From: Pseudoxanthomonas winnipegensis
GTDB lineage: Bacteria; Pseudomonadota; Gammaproteobacteria; Xanthomonadales; Xanthomonadaceae
Assembly (NCBI RefSeq): GCF_004283755.1
Contig: NZ_SHMH01000003.1
Coordinates: 248,001-312,000 of the forward strand
Direction of reading: 5' to 3'
Length of the DNA: 64,000 bases
In this document: positions 18,588-27,186 of the stretch, in pieces
How the letters are laid out: each line of letters begins with the position of its first letter
Position numbering within the stretch: the stretch's first letter is position 1
Notes under the pieces: model-generated
Told to the model about the DNA's origin: nothing
Database searches by the model: none
The model's input: the letters and a program-made list of their open reading frames with translations, nothing else
Program-made: the position numbers and the translations under genes

Positions 18588-19403
18588 GATGCTTTCTCCT
18601 TTCGGTTGAACAAGGTTCGCGCCCATCGCGTCCTTGTTGTGATCCGGCCGGCGAGGGACGGGCGGGCTGCACCGCTTGCGGTCGCAACGCAGTGGAGAAC
18701 CGGAAGGCGAAAAGAATTTGCTGCGCGAGGAAGCCGCGCAGCGGCGGGGAAATTGTTTTCGCCGGACGGTTGCAGCCATGAAGCCCGAGGCGCAGCCGCG
18801 CCCCCGCCAGGATTCACAACGAGACAAGGACGCCTTGGGCCGAACCGCTCCGAAAGGAGATGGGGCCGACTCGGCATCCCCGCCCGAAGGCTTCCCCGGT
18901 GCGCTTCCTGACGCGGGACAGGTCAACCACCCGACGACAGGCGAGAACGCCCCTGCCGCACCTTGCGGTGCCGGTCTTGAGGCGTGGCGTGGAAGCTCCA
19001 TAGCGATGCCGGGCGGGTTGTCCGTGAACCGTCCTTCGTGACGTGATGGGCAGGAGCCGCCAGCGTTGAGGACGGCACGCACCTGCACAACCTGTCGCAG
19101 CAAGCGCCAGCGTGTTCGCCAGTGCCCCGCCCATCGCGGCGGGGCGCTGGTCGGGCCGATCCGGCGCAGCCGGTTCGGCCGCATCGAGGGGCGCCAAGCT
19201 GCGCGCGGCGGGGATAGCCCGCAGGGCTTTCCCTTGGAGGCAAGCGAAGCGCGCAGCGCCGCAGGCGCGAAGGCGTAAGGGATTGAAGCCGAATGGCCGT
19301 GATTCGGCACGAAGCACGGGGCGCAGCCCGAAAGCCCGGCGGCGCTGCGCGCCGACACGCCCAAGCCGTTCTATATTTTCAGGAAGGAATCCAAGACAAG
19401 CCC
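18588..19403. other. Long GC-rich intergenic region with dispersed ICE repeats
   Basis: About 816 bases with no supported gene. It contains repeat A copy 1 (19155-19260) and a segment from 19286 (AAGCCGAATGGCC, then GATTCGGCACGAAGC) that recurs in diverged form at 25738. Several short hairpins occur, such as CCGGCGCAGCCGG. The long open frames here lack family features. It could hold a structured RNA or regulatory region, but I cannot show that. Confidence 0.5.
19155..19260. repeat. ICE intergenic repeat A, copy 1
   Basis: About 106 bases nearly identical to 23859-23965. Both begin GCCGATCCGGCGCAGCCGG and share GGGGATAGCCCGCAGGGCTT and GCAAGC.AAGCGCGCAGCGCC. Both copies lie in gene-free stretches of the ICE core in the same orientation. 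Confidence 0.85.
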
Positions 19404-19922
19404 ATGACCCTCCAGCTACGACACGAAGCCCCGGACGACATCGCTGCCATCGAAGCCGTCACGACGGCCGCTTTCGCCGATGCGCCTCACACCAGCCACA
19501 CCGAGCAATTCATCGTGCGTGCCTTGCGTGCAGCCAATGAACTGACGCTTTCCATCGTGGCCGAGGAACATGGGCAGATCGTCGGCCACGTCGCATTGTC
19601 CCTCGTCACGATCACCGACGACCAAGGGCGAAAGGCGGATGGCTGGTACGAGTTGGGGCCGATCTCCGTCTTGCCGCAAAGGCAAGGGCACGGCATCGGC
19701 TCGCGCCTGATGGAACAGGCGCTGTCTGAACTGCGGGCGATGCGGGCCGCTGGTTGTGTGCTGCTGGGCGATCCCGCGTACTACGGGCGCTTTGGTTTTC
19801 AGGCCCATGCGGGCCTGCAACTGCCGGGCGTGCCGCCCGGCTACTTTATTGCGCTGGCCCTGCATGGGCCAGCGCCGGAAGGCATCGCGCGCTACAGCGA
19901 TGCCTTCAACGCCGCCGCCTGA
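19404..19922 (+). CDS. GNAT family N-acetyltransferase
   Basis: A 172-residue acetyltransferase of the GNAT fold. The acetyl-CoA-binding motif QRQGHGIGSRLM is in the middle, preceded by the beta4 strand (YELGPISVLP); the later GDPAYYGRFGF motif is typical of the YhbS-like subgroup. The AGGAAGGAA stretch upstream and the ATG at 19404 agree. It is the only metabolic-looking gene in the ICE core between DUF736 and parB and reads rightward. The substrate is unknown. Confidence 0.88.
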   Translation: MTLQLRHEAPDDIAAIEAVTTAAFADAPHTSHTEQFIVRALRAANELTLSIVAEEHGQIVGHVALSLVTITDDQGRKADGWYELGPISVLPQRQGHGIGSRLMEQALSELRAMRAAGCVLLGDPAYYGRFGFQAHAGLQLPGVPPGYFIALALHGPAPEGIARYSDAFNAAA

Positions 19923-20053
19923 GCCACCGCGAAGGCGGCGGCGTTCTGATTCGACTGTTGGCCTTGAACACCGGGCGCGGCCACTGCCGCGCCCGGATTT
20001 TTGCGTTTCACCGCGCCCAGGACGGAACGGCCTGGGCGCGGTACTGAACGCGG

Positions 20054-20263
20054 TTAATCCTTCGTCTCGATGAGCCACCACACGGCACGCGGCAAGGCGC
20101 GGCCCGTGATGGGGTGAATGTCGGTGAGGTCTGCGCGGGCCGACCAGCCCGAGGGCGGGCGGTAGCCGCGCACGTCGCCGTCGCCGTGCCAGCGGCGGAC
20201 GCGCACCGTGCCGGGGGCGTAGATCGCCGCCATGCGCGGGCGGCTGGTGGTGGTGCGGGTCAT
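20054..20263 (-). CDS. Small conserved ICE protein of unknown function
   Basis: A 69-residue protein I do not recognise, with a basic N-terminus and a Trp-rich middle (RRWHGDGDVRGYRP, GWSARADLTDIHP, RAVWWLIETKD). A GGAGAAG site precedes the ATG at 20263. It follows parB by 62 bases in the same direction and its codon use is like its neighbours', so it is probably real. Confidence 0.6.
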   Translation of the reverse strand: MTRTTTSRPRMAAIYAPGTVRVRRWHGDGDVRGYRPPSGWSARADLTDIHPITGRALPRAVWWLIETKD

Positions 20264-20325
20264 GGGGGCTTCTCCTTGCAGCGAAGCGCCCCGGTCGAGG
20301 CCGGGGCGCTTGCCTTCGGCGCGGG

Positions 20326-22374
20326 TCAAGCGGCCAGCGCCTCTGCGGGTTCATCCGCCACGGCATCGGCATCCTCCGGGGCGTCCTGCGCCTGCGTTTC
20401 CGCCGGCGCAGCTTCCGGGCCTTCGGCCTTGAAGATGGCGGGCATCCAGCCCGTGCCATCGGCCAGCCGTTCGGCTTCGCTGGCAATGTCGGCCTTCTTC
20501 AACTTCGCCAGTCGGGTGACGGATTCCGGTGCAAACGCGGCCACGGCATCCAGAATCACGGCCTTGGAAATGTGCTTGAAGTAGCCTTCTGCGGTCGGCT
20601 TCCACCATGCGGCCATGTCGAGGCCCACGGCCTGCGCCAGTTCCTCGCCGGGTTGCTGCACCGTGGCGCGAGGCGTCACCACGTCCACCGTGGAAGCCAC
20701 GCACACGGCCAGCAGCCGCACCAGTTCGTCTTGCGATTTCGCCAGCAGCACGGCGAACAGTTCGGCGCTGTCCTCCGGCAAGGCTTCACCGGCCACCTGT
20801 TGCAGTTCGCGCAGCGCCACGGCGGCGGGCGATTCCGGCCAGTCCGGGGCCATGCCTTCCAGTCGGTATTGCGTCGTGAGGCGCACGCCGAGCGGCAGGC
20901 CATCGCCGTAGGCGTCGGGCTGCAAGACGGTCTGCACCATGCCATGCACCAGCGCGGCCAGCGCGACGTGCGGATGCCGTGCGACTTCGATTTGCAGCGC
21001 CGCCGTGCGGTGGGCGCTCAACCGCTGCGCCAGCCGGTCGGACAGGCTCGCGGCTTTGGGCGCGTCGTCGGCGTCCTCGTGCTCGTCGTTGGCGGCTTCG
21101 CCTTCGGCACTGCCGAAACCGCGCCGCAGCTTTTCCAGCGTGCGCAGCGCCTTGGCCTCGGCTTCGCGCAGCAGGCCGCGATGAATGACGGCCTCGCCGT
21201 TGCGGTCGATGGTGACGATGGCACCGGCCACCTCGCGCACCTCGGGGGCATAGCCCTGCAAGGCATCCTCCGCGTCTTGCAGTTCCCCGACCACCTGATC
21301 GCGCCGCTGTTCCAGCTTCTCGGCCTTGGCCTCGTCCTCGGCGTCGCAGGCTTCTTCCAGTTCGGCGTCGATCTTTTCGAGGCGGGTTTCCAGCGAGGCG
21401 ATGCGGCGGGCTTCGCGGGTGGTCGGCTCGCGACGATGGCGCGGGGCGTTCTGGAACGCCTGCCGTTCCTCGTAGGCCAGATGCGGCACGGCCTCCACCC
21501 ATGCCCACCCCTCGGCGCGCACGTCCTCGGCCAGCGTTGCAAGCTTGTCGCGCACCAGCGTTTCCAGCACTGCGGTATCGGTGAGGTAGGTTCCGGCATC
21601 GCCTTCTGCGAACAGGTCGCGGCGGATGCCACCGCCTGCCTGCTGGTAGGTATCCAGCCCGACGAAGCGCACCAGCGCGTGCGTGGCGTCGATTTCGCGC
21701 TCGGTCAGGCGCTCGCGCAGCTTGGACGGGCTGCGCTGCCATTCCGGCGCACCATAGAACGCGGCTTCCTGCGCGGCGTGGTCGTCGGTGATGGTCAAGG
21801 CCATCAACTGTTCCAGCGTCACACCACCGGCCCGGTAGTCGGCCATCAGGCGCGGCGATACGTTCGCCAGCTTCAAGCGGCGCTGCACCACCAGCGGGGA
21901 CACGCCGAAGTCGGCGGCAATGTCTTCGACGGGCCGGCCTTCCTTGACCAGCGCGGCGAAGGCCGCGAACTGGTCGGCGGGGTGCATGTTCTCGCGCTGC
22001 ACGTTCTCCGCGAGGCTGACGGTGCGCGCGGACGCATCGGCCACCAGCAGGCACGGCACTTCGTAGTCGGCGGGGATGCGCTTCTTCTTCGCCAGCAGCT
22101 TCAAGGCGGTCAGGCGGCGGTCGCCTGCCACCACTTCGTAAGCCTCGCCATCGGTGGAAAGGATGACGATCAGGTTTTGCAGCAGGCCGATGCGGGCAAT
22201 GCTCGCGGCCAGTTCGGGGATGGACTGGCGCGGGGTCGTGCGGACGTTGCGCTTGGAGCGGCGCGGCAACAGTTGCGACAGCGGAACCAAGATCAGGTTC
22301 TTGGTCGGGTCTGCCACTTCCAGCGGTGCGGCGGCTTCGATGGCGACGGTTTCGGTTTTGAGTACGGCGTTCAT
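20326..22374 (-). CDS. parB: ParB/RepB/Spo0J family partition protein
   Basis: Large ParB-family protein of 682 residues. The N-terminal CTP/nuclease-type domain (about 30-130) contains GLLQNLIVI, EVVAGDRRLTALK and LAENVQRENMHPADQ; an HTH region follows (VEDIAADFGVSPLVVQRRLK). A charged coiled-coil stretch lies at about 310-370. The C-terminal 300 residues are specific to ICE-borne ParBs. It is separated from parA by 5.6 kb. With DUF932 upstream, it resembles the ParB-DUF932 pair of many plasmids and may act in DNA maintenance more than partition. Confidence 0.88.
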   Translation of the reverse strand: MNAVLKTETVAIEAAAPLEVADPTKNLILVPLSQLLPRRSKRNVRTTPRQSIPELAASIARIGLLQNLIVILSTDGEAYEVVAGDRRLTALKLLAKKKRIPADYEVPCLLVADASARTVSLAENVQRENMHPADQFAAFAALVKEGRPVEDIAADFGVSPLVVQRRLKLANVSPRLMADYRAGGVTLEQLMALTITDDHAAQEAAFYGAPEWQRSPSKLRERLTEREIDATHALVRFVGLDTYQQAGGGIRRDLFAEGDAGTYLTDTAVLETLVRDKLATLAEDVRAEGWAWVEAVPHLAYEERQAFQNAPRHRREPTTREARRIASLETRLEKIDAELEEACDAEDEAKAEKLEQRRDQVVGELQDAEDALQGYAPEVREVAGAIVTIDRNGEAVIHRGLLREAEAKALRTLEKLRRGFGSAEGEAANDEHEDADDAPKAASLSDRLAQRLSAHRTAALQIEVARHPHVALAALVHGMVQTVLQPDAYGDGLPLGVRLTTQYRLEGMAPDWPESPAAVALRELQQVAGEALPEDSAELFAVLLAKSQDELVRLLAVCVASTVDVVTPRATVQQPGEELAQAVGLDMAAWWKPTAEGYFKHISKAVILDAVAAFAPESVTRLAKLKKADIASEAERLADGTGWMPAIFKAEGPEAAPAETQAQDAPEDADAVADEPAEALAA

Positions 22375-22452
22375 GGTGATAACTCCTTGCGGTTGGGATG
22401 CAGCAGCGAGAGAAGCGGCAAGGGCTGCTGCCTGCCCCTGCCGCGTGGGGAT

Positions 22453-23277
22453 TCAGGCTTTCAACTGGCGCAGGCCATCGGCCAGCAGCCACAGGGCGCG
22501 ATTGAGGCGCACGCTTTGGTCGATGCCCTGTACGGGCCGGGTGGTCTGGCGGCGGCCATTCGCGGCGCGGGCGGACAGGCCGCCTTTGGTCAAGTTCTCC
22601 TGCGTGCGGTTGAACACGCTCCACAGGTCGCGGCGGTCGTCGTCGTGGCGGCGCGGCATCAGGATTTGCGATTCCGTGATGGGCGCGGGCTTGTCCTCGT
22701 CGTACTTCAACGCCAGCGCAGCGCGGGCGAACACTTCCGATTCCCCGGCGTCGAGCGTGATGGCGCGCATAGCATCGCGGGATTCCTGCGCCCGGTCGAA
22801 GCCGTGCAGGACTTCGTAAGCGCCTTCGATGACGTGTCCGGCTACGTCGCCCTTGTGCGGCACGCGCACGTCGGCCACGGTGTCGCCGCAGACAAGCCCA
22901 TTGCTGCAAACGAAGCGGAACATCCCGGCCAGCATCTGATAGCTGCTGGTGCCGTCATGGGAGTTCAGCAGGATGATTTCGTTGGCCTCGCGGCCGTTGA
23001 TCTGGCTGGCGTGGCGCAGCCGGATCATGTGCTTGGTGTAGTCGCGGCGGTCGTCGTGGCGCACGCGGGTCTGCGTCACCATGAAAGGCTCGAAGCCTTC
23101 CCCGCGCAGTTCTTGCAACACCGTGGCAGTGGGGATGTAGCTGTACCGCTCGGAGCGGCTTTCGTGCGGGGCGTCCGCGAAGATGGACGGGGCCACGGCC
23201 CGGATTTGGTCGTCGGACAAGGGGCGTTCCGAACGCAGCATCGGGGAACGGGAAGCGAAGCGGGATGCGAGTTGCAT
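22453..23277 (-). CDS. DUF932 protein
   Basis: A 274-residue protein of the DUF932 family (phage/plasmid-like TIGR03299 group). Typical segments are ERYSYIPTATVLQELRGEGF, RLRHASQINGREANEIILLN, FRFVCSNGLVCGD and VFNRTQENLTKGG. The start at 23277 was chosen because an upstream extension of 77 codons has no family features. The function is unknown. It precedes parB by 78 bases in the same direction, an order conserved in many ICEs and plasmids. Confidence 0.82.
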   Translation of the reverse strand: MQLASRFASRSPMLRSERPLSDDQIRAVAPSIFADAPHESRSERYSYIPTATVLQELRGEGFEPFMVTQTRVRHDDRRDYTKHMIRLRHASQINGREANEIILLNSHDGTSSYQMLAGMFRFVCSNGLVCGDTVADVRVPHKGDVAGHVIEGAYEVLHGFDRAQESRDAMRAITLDAGESEVFARAALALKYDEDKPAPITESQILMPRRHDDDRRDLWSVFNRTQENLTKGGLSARAANGRRQTTRPVQGIDQSVRLNRALWLLADGLRQLKA

Positions 23278-23985
23278 GGCATTTCTCCTGACAAAGAAAA
23301 AAGGTTTGCTGTTCACCGCACACCGGATTCCTAGATTCGGAGCCCAGCCTTTCGGCTGTTTGGTGCGGTCGGCACGAGGAACCCGGTTGGCCCTGTTGCC
23401 ACCGTCTTTCCTGAGTTCATCGCCCGCGACGGTCAGGAGCGCGCGAACGAGGGCCGTCAAGGAGGCAAGCGCAGGGTTGGTGCGGCCCGCAGGCGCAGCC
23501 GAGGACACGGCCCTGCGCGCCTTGACGGCACACGGCCGCGGGCTACAGTCGCGGACAAGGTGATGAAGTCAGGGGAGACGGCTGGACATGGCAACGGCCC
23601 TCCAACACGCTGACCGCACGGCAAGCGAAGCGCGCAGGCCCGAAGCTGGAAGCCGGGCCGGAGGCGTCAGCCGAGCGGAGCGAGGGAACGATGGAAGCCC
23701 GGAAGGGGCGAGACGCCGCAGGCGGCTCGATGCGCAGCGCGCACGACAGCGCGACCGGCCATGTTTCTTGGCCGGGGACGCACAGCCTTCAATGCTCGAT
23801 GCACAAGCTCATGCGCCGGTCATGGGGAAGCGTGTTCGACAGCGACTGCTGCGGTCTGGCCGATCCGGCGCAGCCGGTTCGGCGGTCTTTGAGGGGCGCC
23901 AAGCACCGCGCGGCGGGGATAGCCCGCAGGGCTTTCCCCTGGAGGCAAGCAAAGCGCGCAGCGCCCCGCAAGGGGCGCGTAGGCA
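23278..23985. other. GC-rich intergenic region with ICE repeats
   Basis: About 708 bases upstream of DUF932 with no supported gene. It contains repeat A copy 2 (23859-23965) and several tracts resembling other ICE gaps (GCCGGAGGCGTCA, AAGCGAAGCGCGCAGG). Frames open here are compositional. It should carry the DUF932-parB promoter. Confidence 0.5.
23859..23965. repeat. ICE intergenic repeat A, copy 2
   Basis: About 107 bases matching 19155-19260 in the same orientation, 4.7 kb apart. The copies differ by scattered substitutions and small length changes near the middle, so they are not a recent duplication. Confidence 0.85.
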
Positions 23986-24264
23986 TCACGCCGAGTCGTC
24001 AGGGCGCAGGCTGGATTCCAATACCGGCATCCACGGCGATGACGAGTCCAGCAGGTAGCGCGCACCGCGCGCGTACAGACCCGACAGCCCGGTGGGCTGG
24101 TAGAACCCGGTGACGCGGCGGCGGAACTGTGCGCCGTACTCGTTGGTGTAGATCACCGCGTCGCCGATCTTGAAGCGCAAGGGCTGGCCGTTCTCCGGCG
24201 CGAACGGTTTGAGCGCATCGTGCTGCGCGGTGATTTCGATGATGTAGTCGTGATGGCTGCTCAT
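23986..24264 (-). CDS. Small conserved ICE protein of unknown function
   Basis: A 92-residue protein beginning MSSHHDYIIEITAQHDALKP. It contains a beta-rich middle (LRFKIGDAVIYTNEYGAQFR, RVTGFYQP) suggestive of a small SH3-like or PilZ-like barrel, but I recognise no family. A GGAGAT site lies just upstream of the ATG at 24264. It lies between two gene-poor repeats and follows the second DUF2958 gene in the same direction. Confidence 0.6.
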   Translation of the reverse strand: MSSHHDYIIEITAQHDALKPFAPENGQPLRFKIGDAVIYTNEYGAQFRRRVTGFYQPTGLSGLYARGARYLLDSSSPWMPVLESSLRPDDSA

Positions 24265-24336
24265 GGCATGGATCTCCTTCGATGGTCGAGAAAGCACAAA
24301 GCACAAGGAGCGCCTTGCGGCGCTCCCAAGGCCAGG

Positions 24337-24687
24337 TCAGACAGCGATCCGCCCGGCCAGCCGCGCATCGCGCGCATAGACGCTCAACCGCTTCTCGGCG
24401 CGGAAAGACAGGTCGCGCTCGATCGGCAGGCCCAGCCCGCCGCGCACCGTCGCCAGCTCGCCCAGGCTGACCCAGCCGATTTCCGGCGCCCCCAGGCCCA
24501 GGTCGCAAAGACCAAAGGCGTGGTCGTGGTCGTCGGGATCAATCTCGGTCAGCAGCCAGGTCGCGCCGGCGTCCGGCGTGAACAGCTTGACCACGGGGGC
24601 CGGATCGAAGTCCGGGTTCTCCAACGATTCGCGGCCGTTGGCCAGCAGCACGACGCGCTGCTCGTCAGTAATGAGTGCGTTGTTCAT
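24337..24687 (-). CDS. DUF2958 protein (copy 2)
   Basis: A 116-residue DUF2958 protein with the full family pattern: LLANGRESLENP, PVVKLFTPDAGATWLLTEID, HAFGLCDLGLGAPE and GLPIERDLSF. It is the canonical form; the copy at 17313 has the same length but has diverged. The upstream region (24736-24865) is nearly identical to that of radC, so the two genes probably share regulation. Confidence 0.85.
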   Translation of the reverse strand: MNNALITDEQRVVLLANGRESLENPDFDPAPVVKLFTPDAGATWLLTEIDPDDHDHAFGLCDLGLGAPEIGWVSLGELATVRGGLGLPIERDLSFRAEKRLSVYARDARLAGRIAV

Positions 24688-24735
24688 GGTGAACTCCTGA
24701 AAGGATGCCGGGCGGAATTGCCCGACCCTTCCGGG

Positions 24736-24865
24736 GCACGGCGCAGCGCAAGCAGTCAGGGGTCGCAGACGGCCGCCAGGACGCAAGCGCGCATGGCGCG
24801 CATGGCGCGCGCCGCCCTTGACGGCGAGAACGCCGTGGCACGATGAAGGGAACAGCAAGACCGCC
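24736..24865. repeat. ICE leader repeat B, copy 1 (upstream of DUF2958)
   Basis: A segment of 130 bases nearly identical to 25536-25656 upstream of radC. This copy has an extra 9-base GCGCATGGC unit. Shared pieces include AGCAGTCAGGGGTCGCAGAC and GACGGCGAGAACGCCGTG. Both copies sit just upstream of a leftward gene, so the repeat probably carries a promoter or leader. Confidence 0.85.
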
Positions 24866-24982
24866 TCCCTCGCACCTCCACGCAGTCCCGTTTTCGGCAA
24901 GTGCGCAGCACGCGTAGGCCCGCGAGGGCCGGAGTTGCGCCGCCGGGCGCAGCAAAAAAAAGGGGGCCGAAGCCCCCAAGGG

Positions 24983-25489
24983 TCAAAGCAGGCCGCGCTC
25001 GGCGAATGACGTGGTACGGCTTCCCGCGACGATGATGTGATCCAACGTGCGAACGTCCACCAGCGCCAGCGCCTGCCGAAGCTGCGAGGTCAGCGCCTTA
25101 TCGGCCGCGCTCGGCTCGGGGTTCCCGCTCGGATGGTTGTGCGAAACGATGACCGCCGCCGCATTGAGTCGCAGCGCCTGCTTCACTACCTCGCGCGGAT
25201 GCACCTCGGCGGCGTCGATCGTGCCGTGGAACATCTCCACGTAGTCGATCAGCCGATGGCGCGTGTCGAGGAACAACACCGCGAAGACTTCGTGCTCGAA
25301 GCCGGCCAGCTTGGCGCGCAGGTAGTCCTTCACCGCCTCCGGCGACGTGAACGTCGCGCCACGCTGCATCTTCTGTTCGATGACCTGGCGTGCGGCTTCC
25401 AGAATCTGGTCGGCGTCCGCCGGCCGATAGCGCCCACGGCCATCGCGCACCATCAGCGGGGTATCGAGAGAGAGGGTCAGTTGCGACAT
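24983..25489 (-). CDS. radC: RadC family JAB-domain protein
   Basis: A 168-residue RadC/YeeS-type protein that keeps only the MPN+/JAMM metalloprotease-like domain. The zinc-binding motif is SHNHPSGNPEPSAAD with an upstream Glu in the HGTIDAAEVHPREVVKQA region. It lacks the N-terminal helix-hairpin-helix of chromosomal RadC, as usual for mobile elements. RadC is a standard core gene of Tn4371-type ICEs. Its function is unknown; a role in DNA repair is no longer accepted for the family. Confidence 0.9.
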   Translation of the reverse strand: MSQLTLSLDTPLMVRDGRGRYRPADADQILEAARQVIEQKMQRGATFTSPEAVKDYLRAKLAGFEHEVFAVLFLDTRHRLIDYVEMFHGTIDAAEVHPREVVKQALRLNAAAVIVSHNHPSGNPEPSAADKALTSQLRQALALVDVRTLDHIIVAGSRTTSFAERGLL

Positions 25490-25535
25490 GATCGTGCTCC
25501 GGTTGCTCGGGCGGAATTGCCCGGAACCGGCGCCA

Positions 25536-25656
25536 GCACGGCGCAGCGCAAGCAGTCAGGGGTCGCAGACGGCCGCCAGGACGCAAGCGCGCATGGCGCG
25601 CGCCGCCCTTGACGGCGAGAACGCCGTGATACGGTGAAGGGAACAGCAAGACCGCC
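25536..25656. repeat. ICE leader repeat B, copy 2 (upstream of radC)
   Basis: A segment of 121 bases matching 24736-24865 in the same orientation. It differs by a 9-base deletion in the GCGCATGGC tract and a few substitutions near GCCGTGATACGGTG. Confidence 0.85.
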
Positions 25657-25776
25657 CACACCCGCCCACTGCACACAGTCGGCTTTTGGGGCAAGCGGAG
25701 CGCGCAGGCCCGAGAGGGCCGGAGGCGTCAGGGGTCAAAGCCGAATGGCCGCGATTCGGCACGAAGCGCGGGGCGT

Positions 25777-25811
25777 AGCCCGCGAACCCGACGGCGGCAC
25801 GCCGGGACGCC
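25777..25811 (+). repeat. 35-base direct repeat flanking the metal cargo, left copy
   Basis: This 35-base sequence (beginning AGCCCGCGAACCCGACG, ending CACGCCGGGACGCC) recurs at 45314-45348 in the same orientation with a single mismatch. The two copies bracket the whole ars/transposon/mer block. Confidence 0.85.
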
Positions 25812-25845
25812 ATGAGGTTCTGTTTGCTAGCTCCTTGCACAATGA

Positions 25846-25869
25846 TTCAATAAATGTTGTATTATCGAA
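25846..25869 (+). promoter_or_regulatory. Putative ArsR operator
   Basis: An AT-rich imperfect dyad immediately before arsR: TTCAATAAATGT facing TGTATTATCGAA, 7 of 12 positions symmetric. The local base composition drops sharply compared with the surrounding GC-rich DNA. ArsR repressors bind such dyads overlapping their own promoter. Confidence 0.6.
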
Positions 25870-25871
25870 CC

Positions 25872-26201
25872 ATGAACGAAGATCAAGCCGTTTCCGCCCT
25901 TGGTGCCCTGGCCCATACCCAGCGCCTGCGCGTGTTCCGCGCCCTGGTCGTCGCCGGCCCCGAAGGGCTGACGCCCAGCGTCCTCGCCGACCAGCTCGAC
26001 GTGGCCCGCAACTCTTTGTCCTTTCACTTGAAGGAACTGGCCCACGCCGGCCTCGTCACCATCGAGCAGCAAGGCCGCAACCTGATCTACCGCGCCGACT
26101 TCGCGCAGATGAACAGCCTGCTCGGCTATATGACCGAGCACTGCTGCCAGGGCAGCGCCTGCGAAGTCACCGAGTCCTCCTCCGCCTGCAAGTCCTGCTG
26201 A
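25872..26201 (+). CDS. arsR: ArsR arsenic-responsive repressor
   Basis: Winged-helix repressor of 109 residues that opens the arsenic operon. The recognition helix region LDVARNSLSFHLKELAHAGL is clear. As(III) ligands are probably the Cys-rich C-terminus (EHCCQGSACE and SSACKSC), a layout seen in ArsR subtypes whose Cys residues are C-terminal rather than in the classic CVCDL motif. The start at 25872 follows the AT-rich operator by 2 bases; a start six codons earlier would lie inside it. Confidence 0.92.
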   Translation: MNEDQAVSALGALAHTQRLRVFRALVVAGPEGLTPSVLADQLDVARNSLSFHLKELAHAGLVTIEQQGRNLIYRADFAQMNSLLGYMTEHCCQGSACEVTESSSACKSC

Positions 26202-26213
26202 AAGGAAATCCCC

Positions 26214-26666
26214 ATGAAACGCTTTCACGTCCACCTCCACGTCGATGACCTGAACCGCAGCATCGGCTTCTACTCCCAACTGTTCGCTGCACAACCCACG
26301 CGCATCGAAGACGACTACGCGAAGTGGATGCTTGAAGACCCGCCAGTCAACTTCGCTGTCTCCACGCGCGGCAGCAAGCCAGGCATCGACCACTTGGGCA
26401 TCCAGACCGACGATGCCGAGGAACTGGCTGCGCTGAAGGCCCGTGCGCAGGCCGCCGACATGACGCTGCTGGACGAAGGCACTACGACTTGCTGCTACGC
26501 GCGCAGCGAGAAGCACTGGATCACCGACCCGCAGGGCGTGGCTTGGGAACACTTCCACACGCTGGGCAACATCCCCGTCTTCAACGAAGCACCCCAGCCC
26601 GTACCCGGTGCCGCTGCGGCGTGCTGCGCGCCACGCGCTGCGAAATCGACTACTTCCTGCTGCTGA
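26214..26666 (+). CDS. arsI: ArsI/CadI-type vicinal-oxygen-chelate protein
   Basis: A 150-residue vicinal-oxygen-chelate dioxygenase of the ArsI type, which cleaves the C-As bond of trivalent organoarsenicals such as MAs(III). The vicinal thiol pair is present in TTCCYARSEKHW, and the Fe ligands fit HVHLHVDD, GIDHLGIQ and WEHFH. A Cys-rich tail (AACCAPRAAKSTTSCC) is extra. It begins 12 bases after arsR with a GGAAA site. CadI, the cadmium-induced homologue, is the alternative label, but the thiol pair and ars context favour ArsI. Confidence 0.88.
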   Translation: MKRFHVHLHVDDLNRSIGFYSQLFAAQPTRIEDDYAKWMLEDPPVNFAVSTRGSKPGIDHLGIQTDDAEELAALKARAQAADMTLLDEGTTTCCYARSEKHWITDPQGVAWEHFHTLGNIPVFNEAPQPVPGAAAACCAPRAAKSTTSCC

Positions 26667-26678
26667 CGCGAGGCGCAT

Positions 26679-27176
26679 ATGACGACAGAACCTACCTACA
26701 ACGCCTTGTTCCTCTGCACGGGCAATTCGGCCCGGTCGATCCTCGCCGAAGGCATCCTCAACGCCTTGGGCCAAGGGCGCTTTCGCGCCTATTCGGCGGG
26801 CAGTCATCCGAAAGGCGAAGTGCATCCCTTGGCGCTCGCCACGCTGGAGCGCCTGCACCTGCCGGCGACCGGCTACCGCAGCAAGAGCTGGGACGAGTTC
26901 GTGGCGCCGGGTGCGCCGTTGTTCGACTTCATCTTCACCGTCTGCGACAACGCCGCTGGCGAGGCTTGCCCGCTGTGGCCGGGTAAGCCGGTATCGGCCC
27001 ATTGGGGCGTGCCCGACCCGGCGGCCGTCGACGAAACGGAGGAACAGCAGCGCAAGGCGTTCACGGACGCCGCGATCACCCTGCGCCGGCGCATCGAGCT
27101 GTTCCTGTCGCTGCCCCTGAAAAGCCTTGATGCCATGTCCTTGCAGCGCGAGCTGCGCGACATTGGCCACCAGTGA
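26679..27176 (+). CDS. arsC: Arsenate reductase, low-molecular-weight phosphatase type
   Basis: A 165-residue arsenate reductase of the protein-tyrosine-phosphatase fold that converts As(V) to As(III). The P-loop CTGNSAR (C-x5-R) is near the N-terminus, and the family Asp in VPDPAAVD. The length is slightly above the family norm. It lies 12 bases after arsI in the ars operon. A second, unrelated arsenate reductase of the glutaredoxin fold ends the same operon. Confidence 0.9.
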   Translation: MTTEPTYNALFLCTGNSARSILAEGILNALGQGRFRAYSAGSHPKGEVHPLALATLERLHLPATGYRSKSWDEFVAPGAPLFDFIFTVCDNAAGEACPLWPGKPVSAHWGVPDPAAVDETEEQQRKAFTDAAITLRRRIELFLSLPLKSLDAMSLQRELRDIGHQ

Positions 27177-27186
27177 GGCCCGCGCG

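Larger units (their letters stand above)
25490..25871. other. Junction region between ICE core and ars cargo
   Basis: A gap of 382 bases upstream of both radC (leftward) and arsR (rightward). It holds leader repeat B copy 2 (25536-25656), a diverged copy of the 19286 segment from 25738, and at 25777-25811 one copy of a 35-base direct repeat whose partner is at 45314. The arsR operator region follows at 25846. Confidence 0.6.

Noticed and set aside
20572-23334. 920-codon open frame on the plus strand
   Set aside because: Antisense to parB and DUF932, which have clear families.
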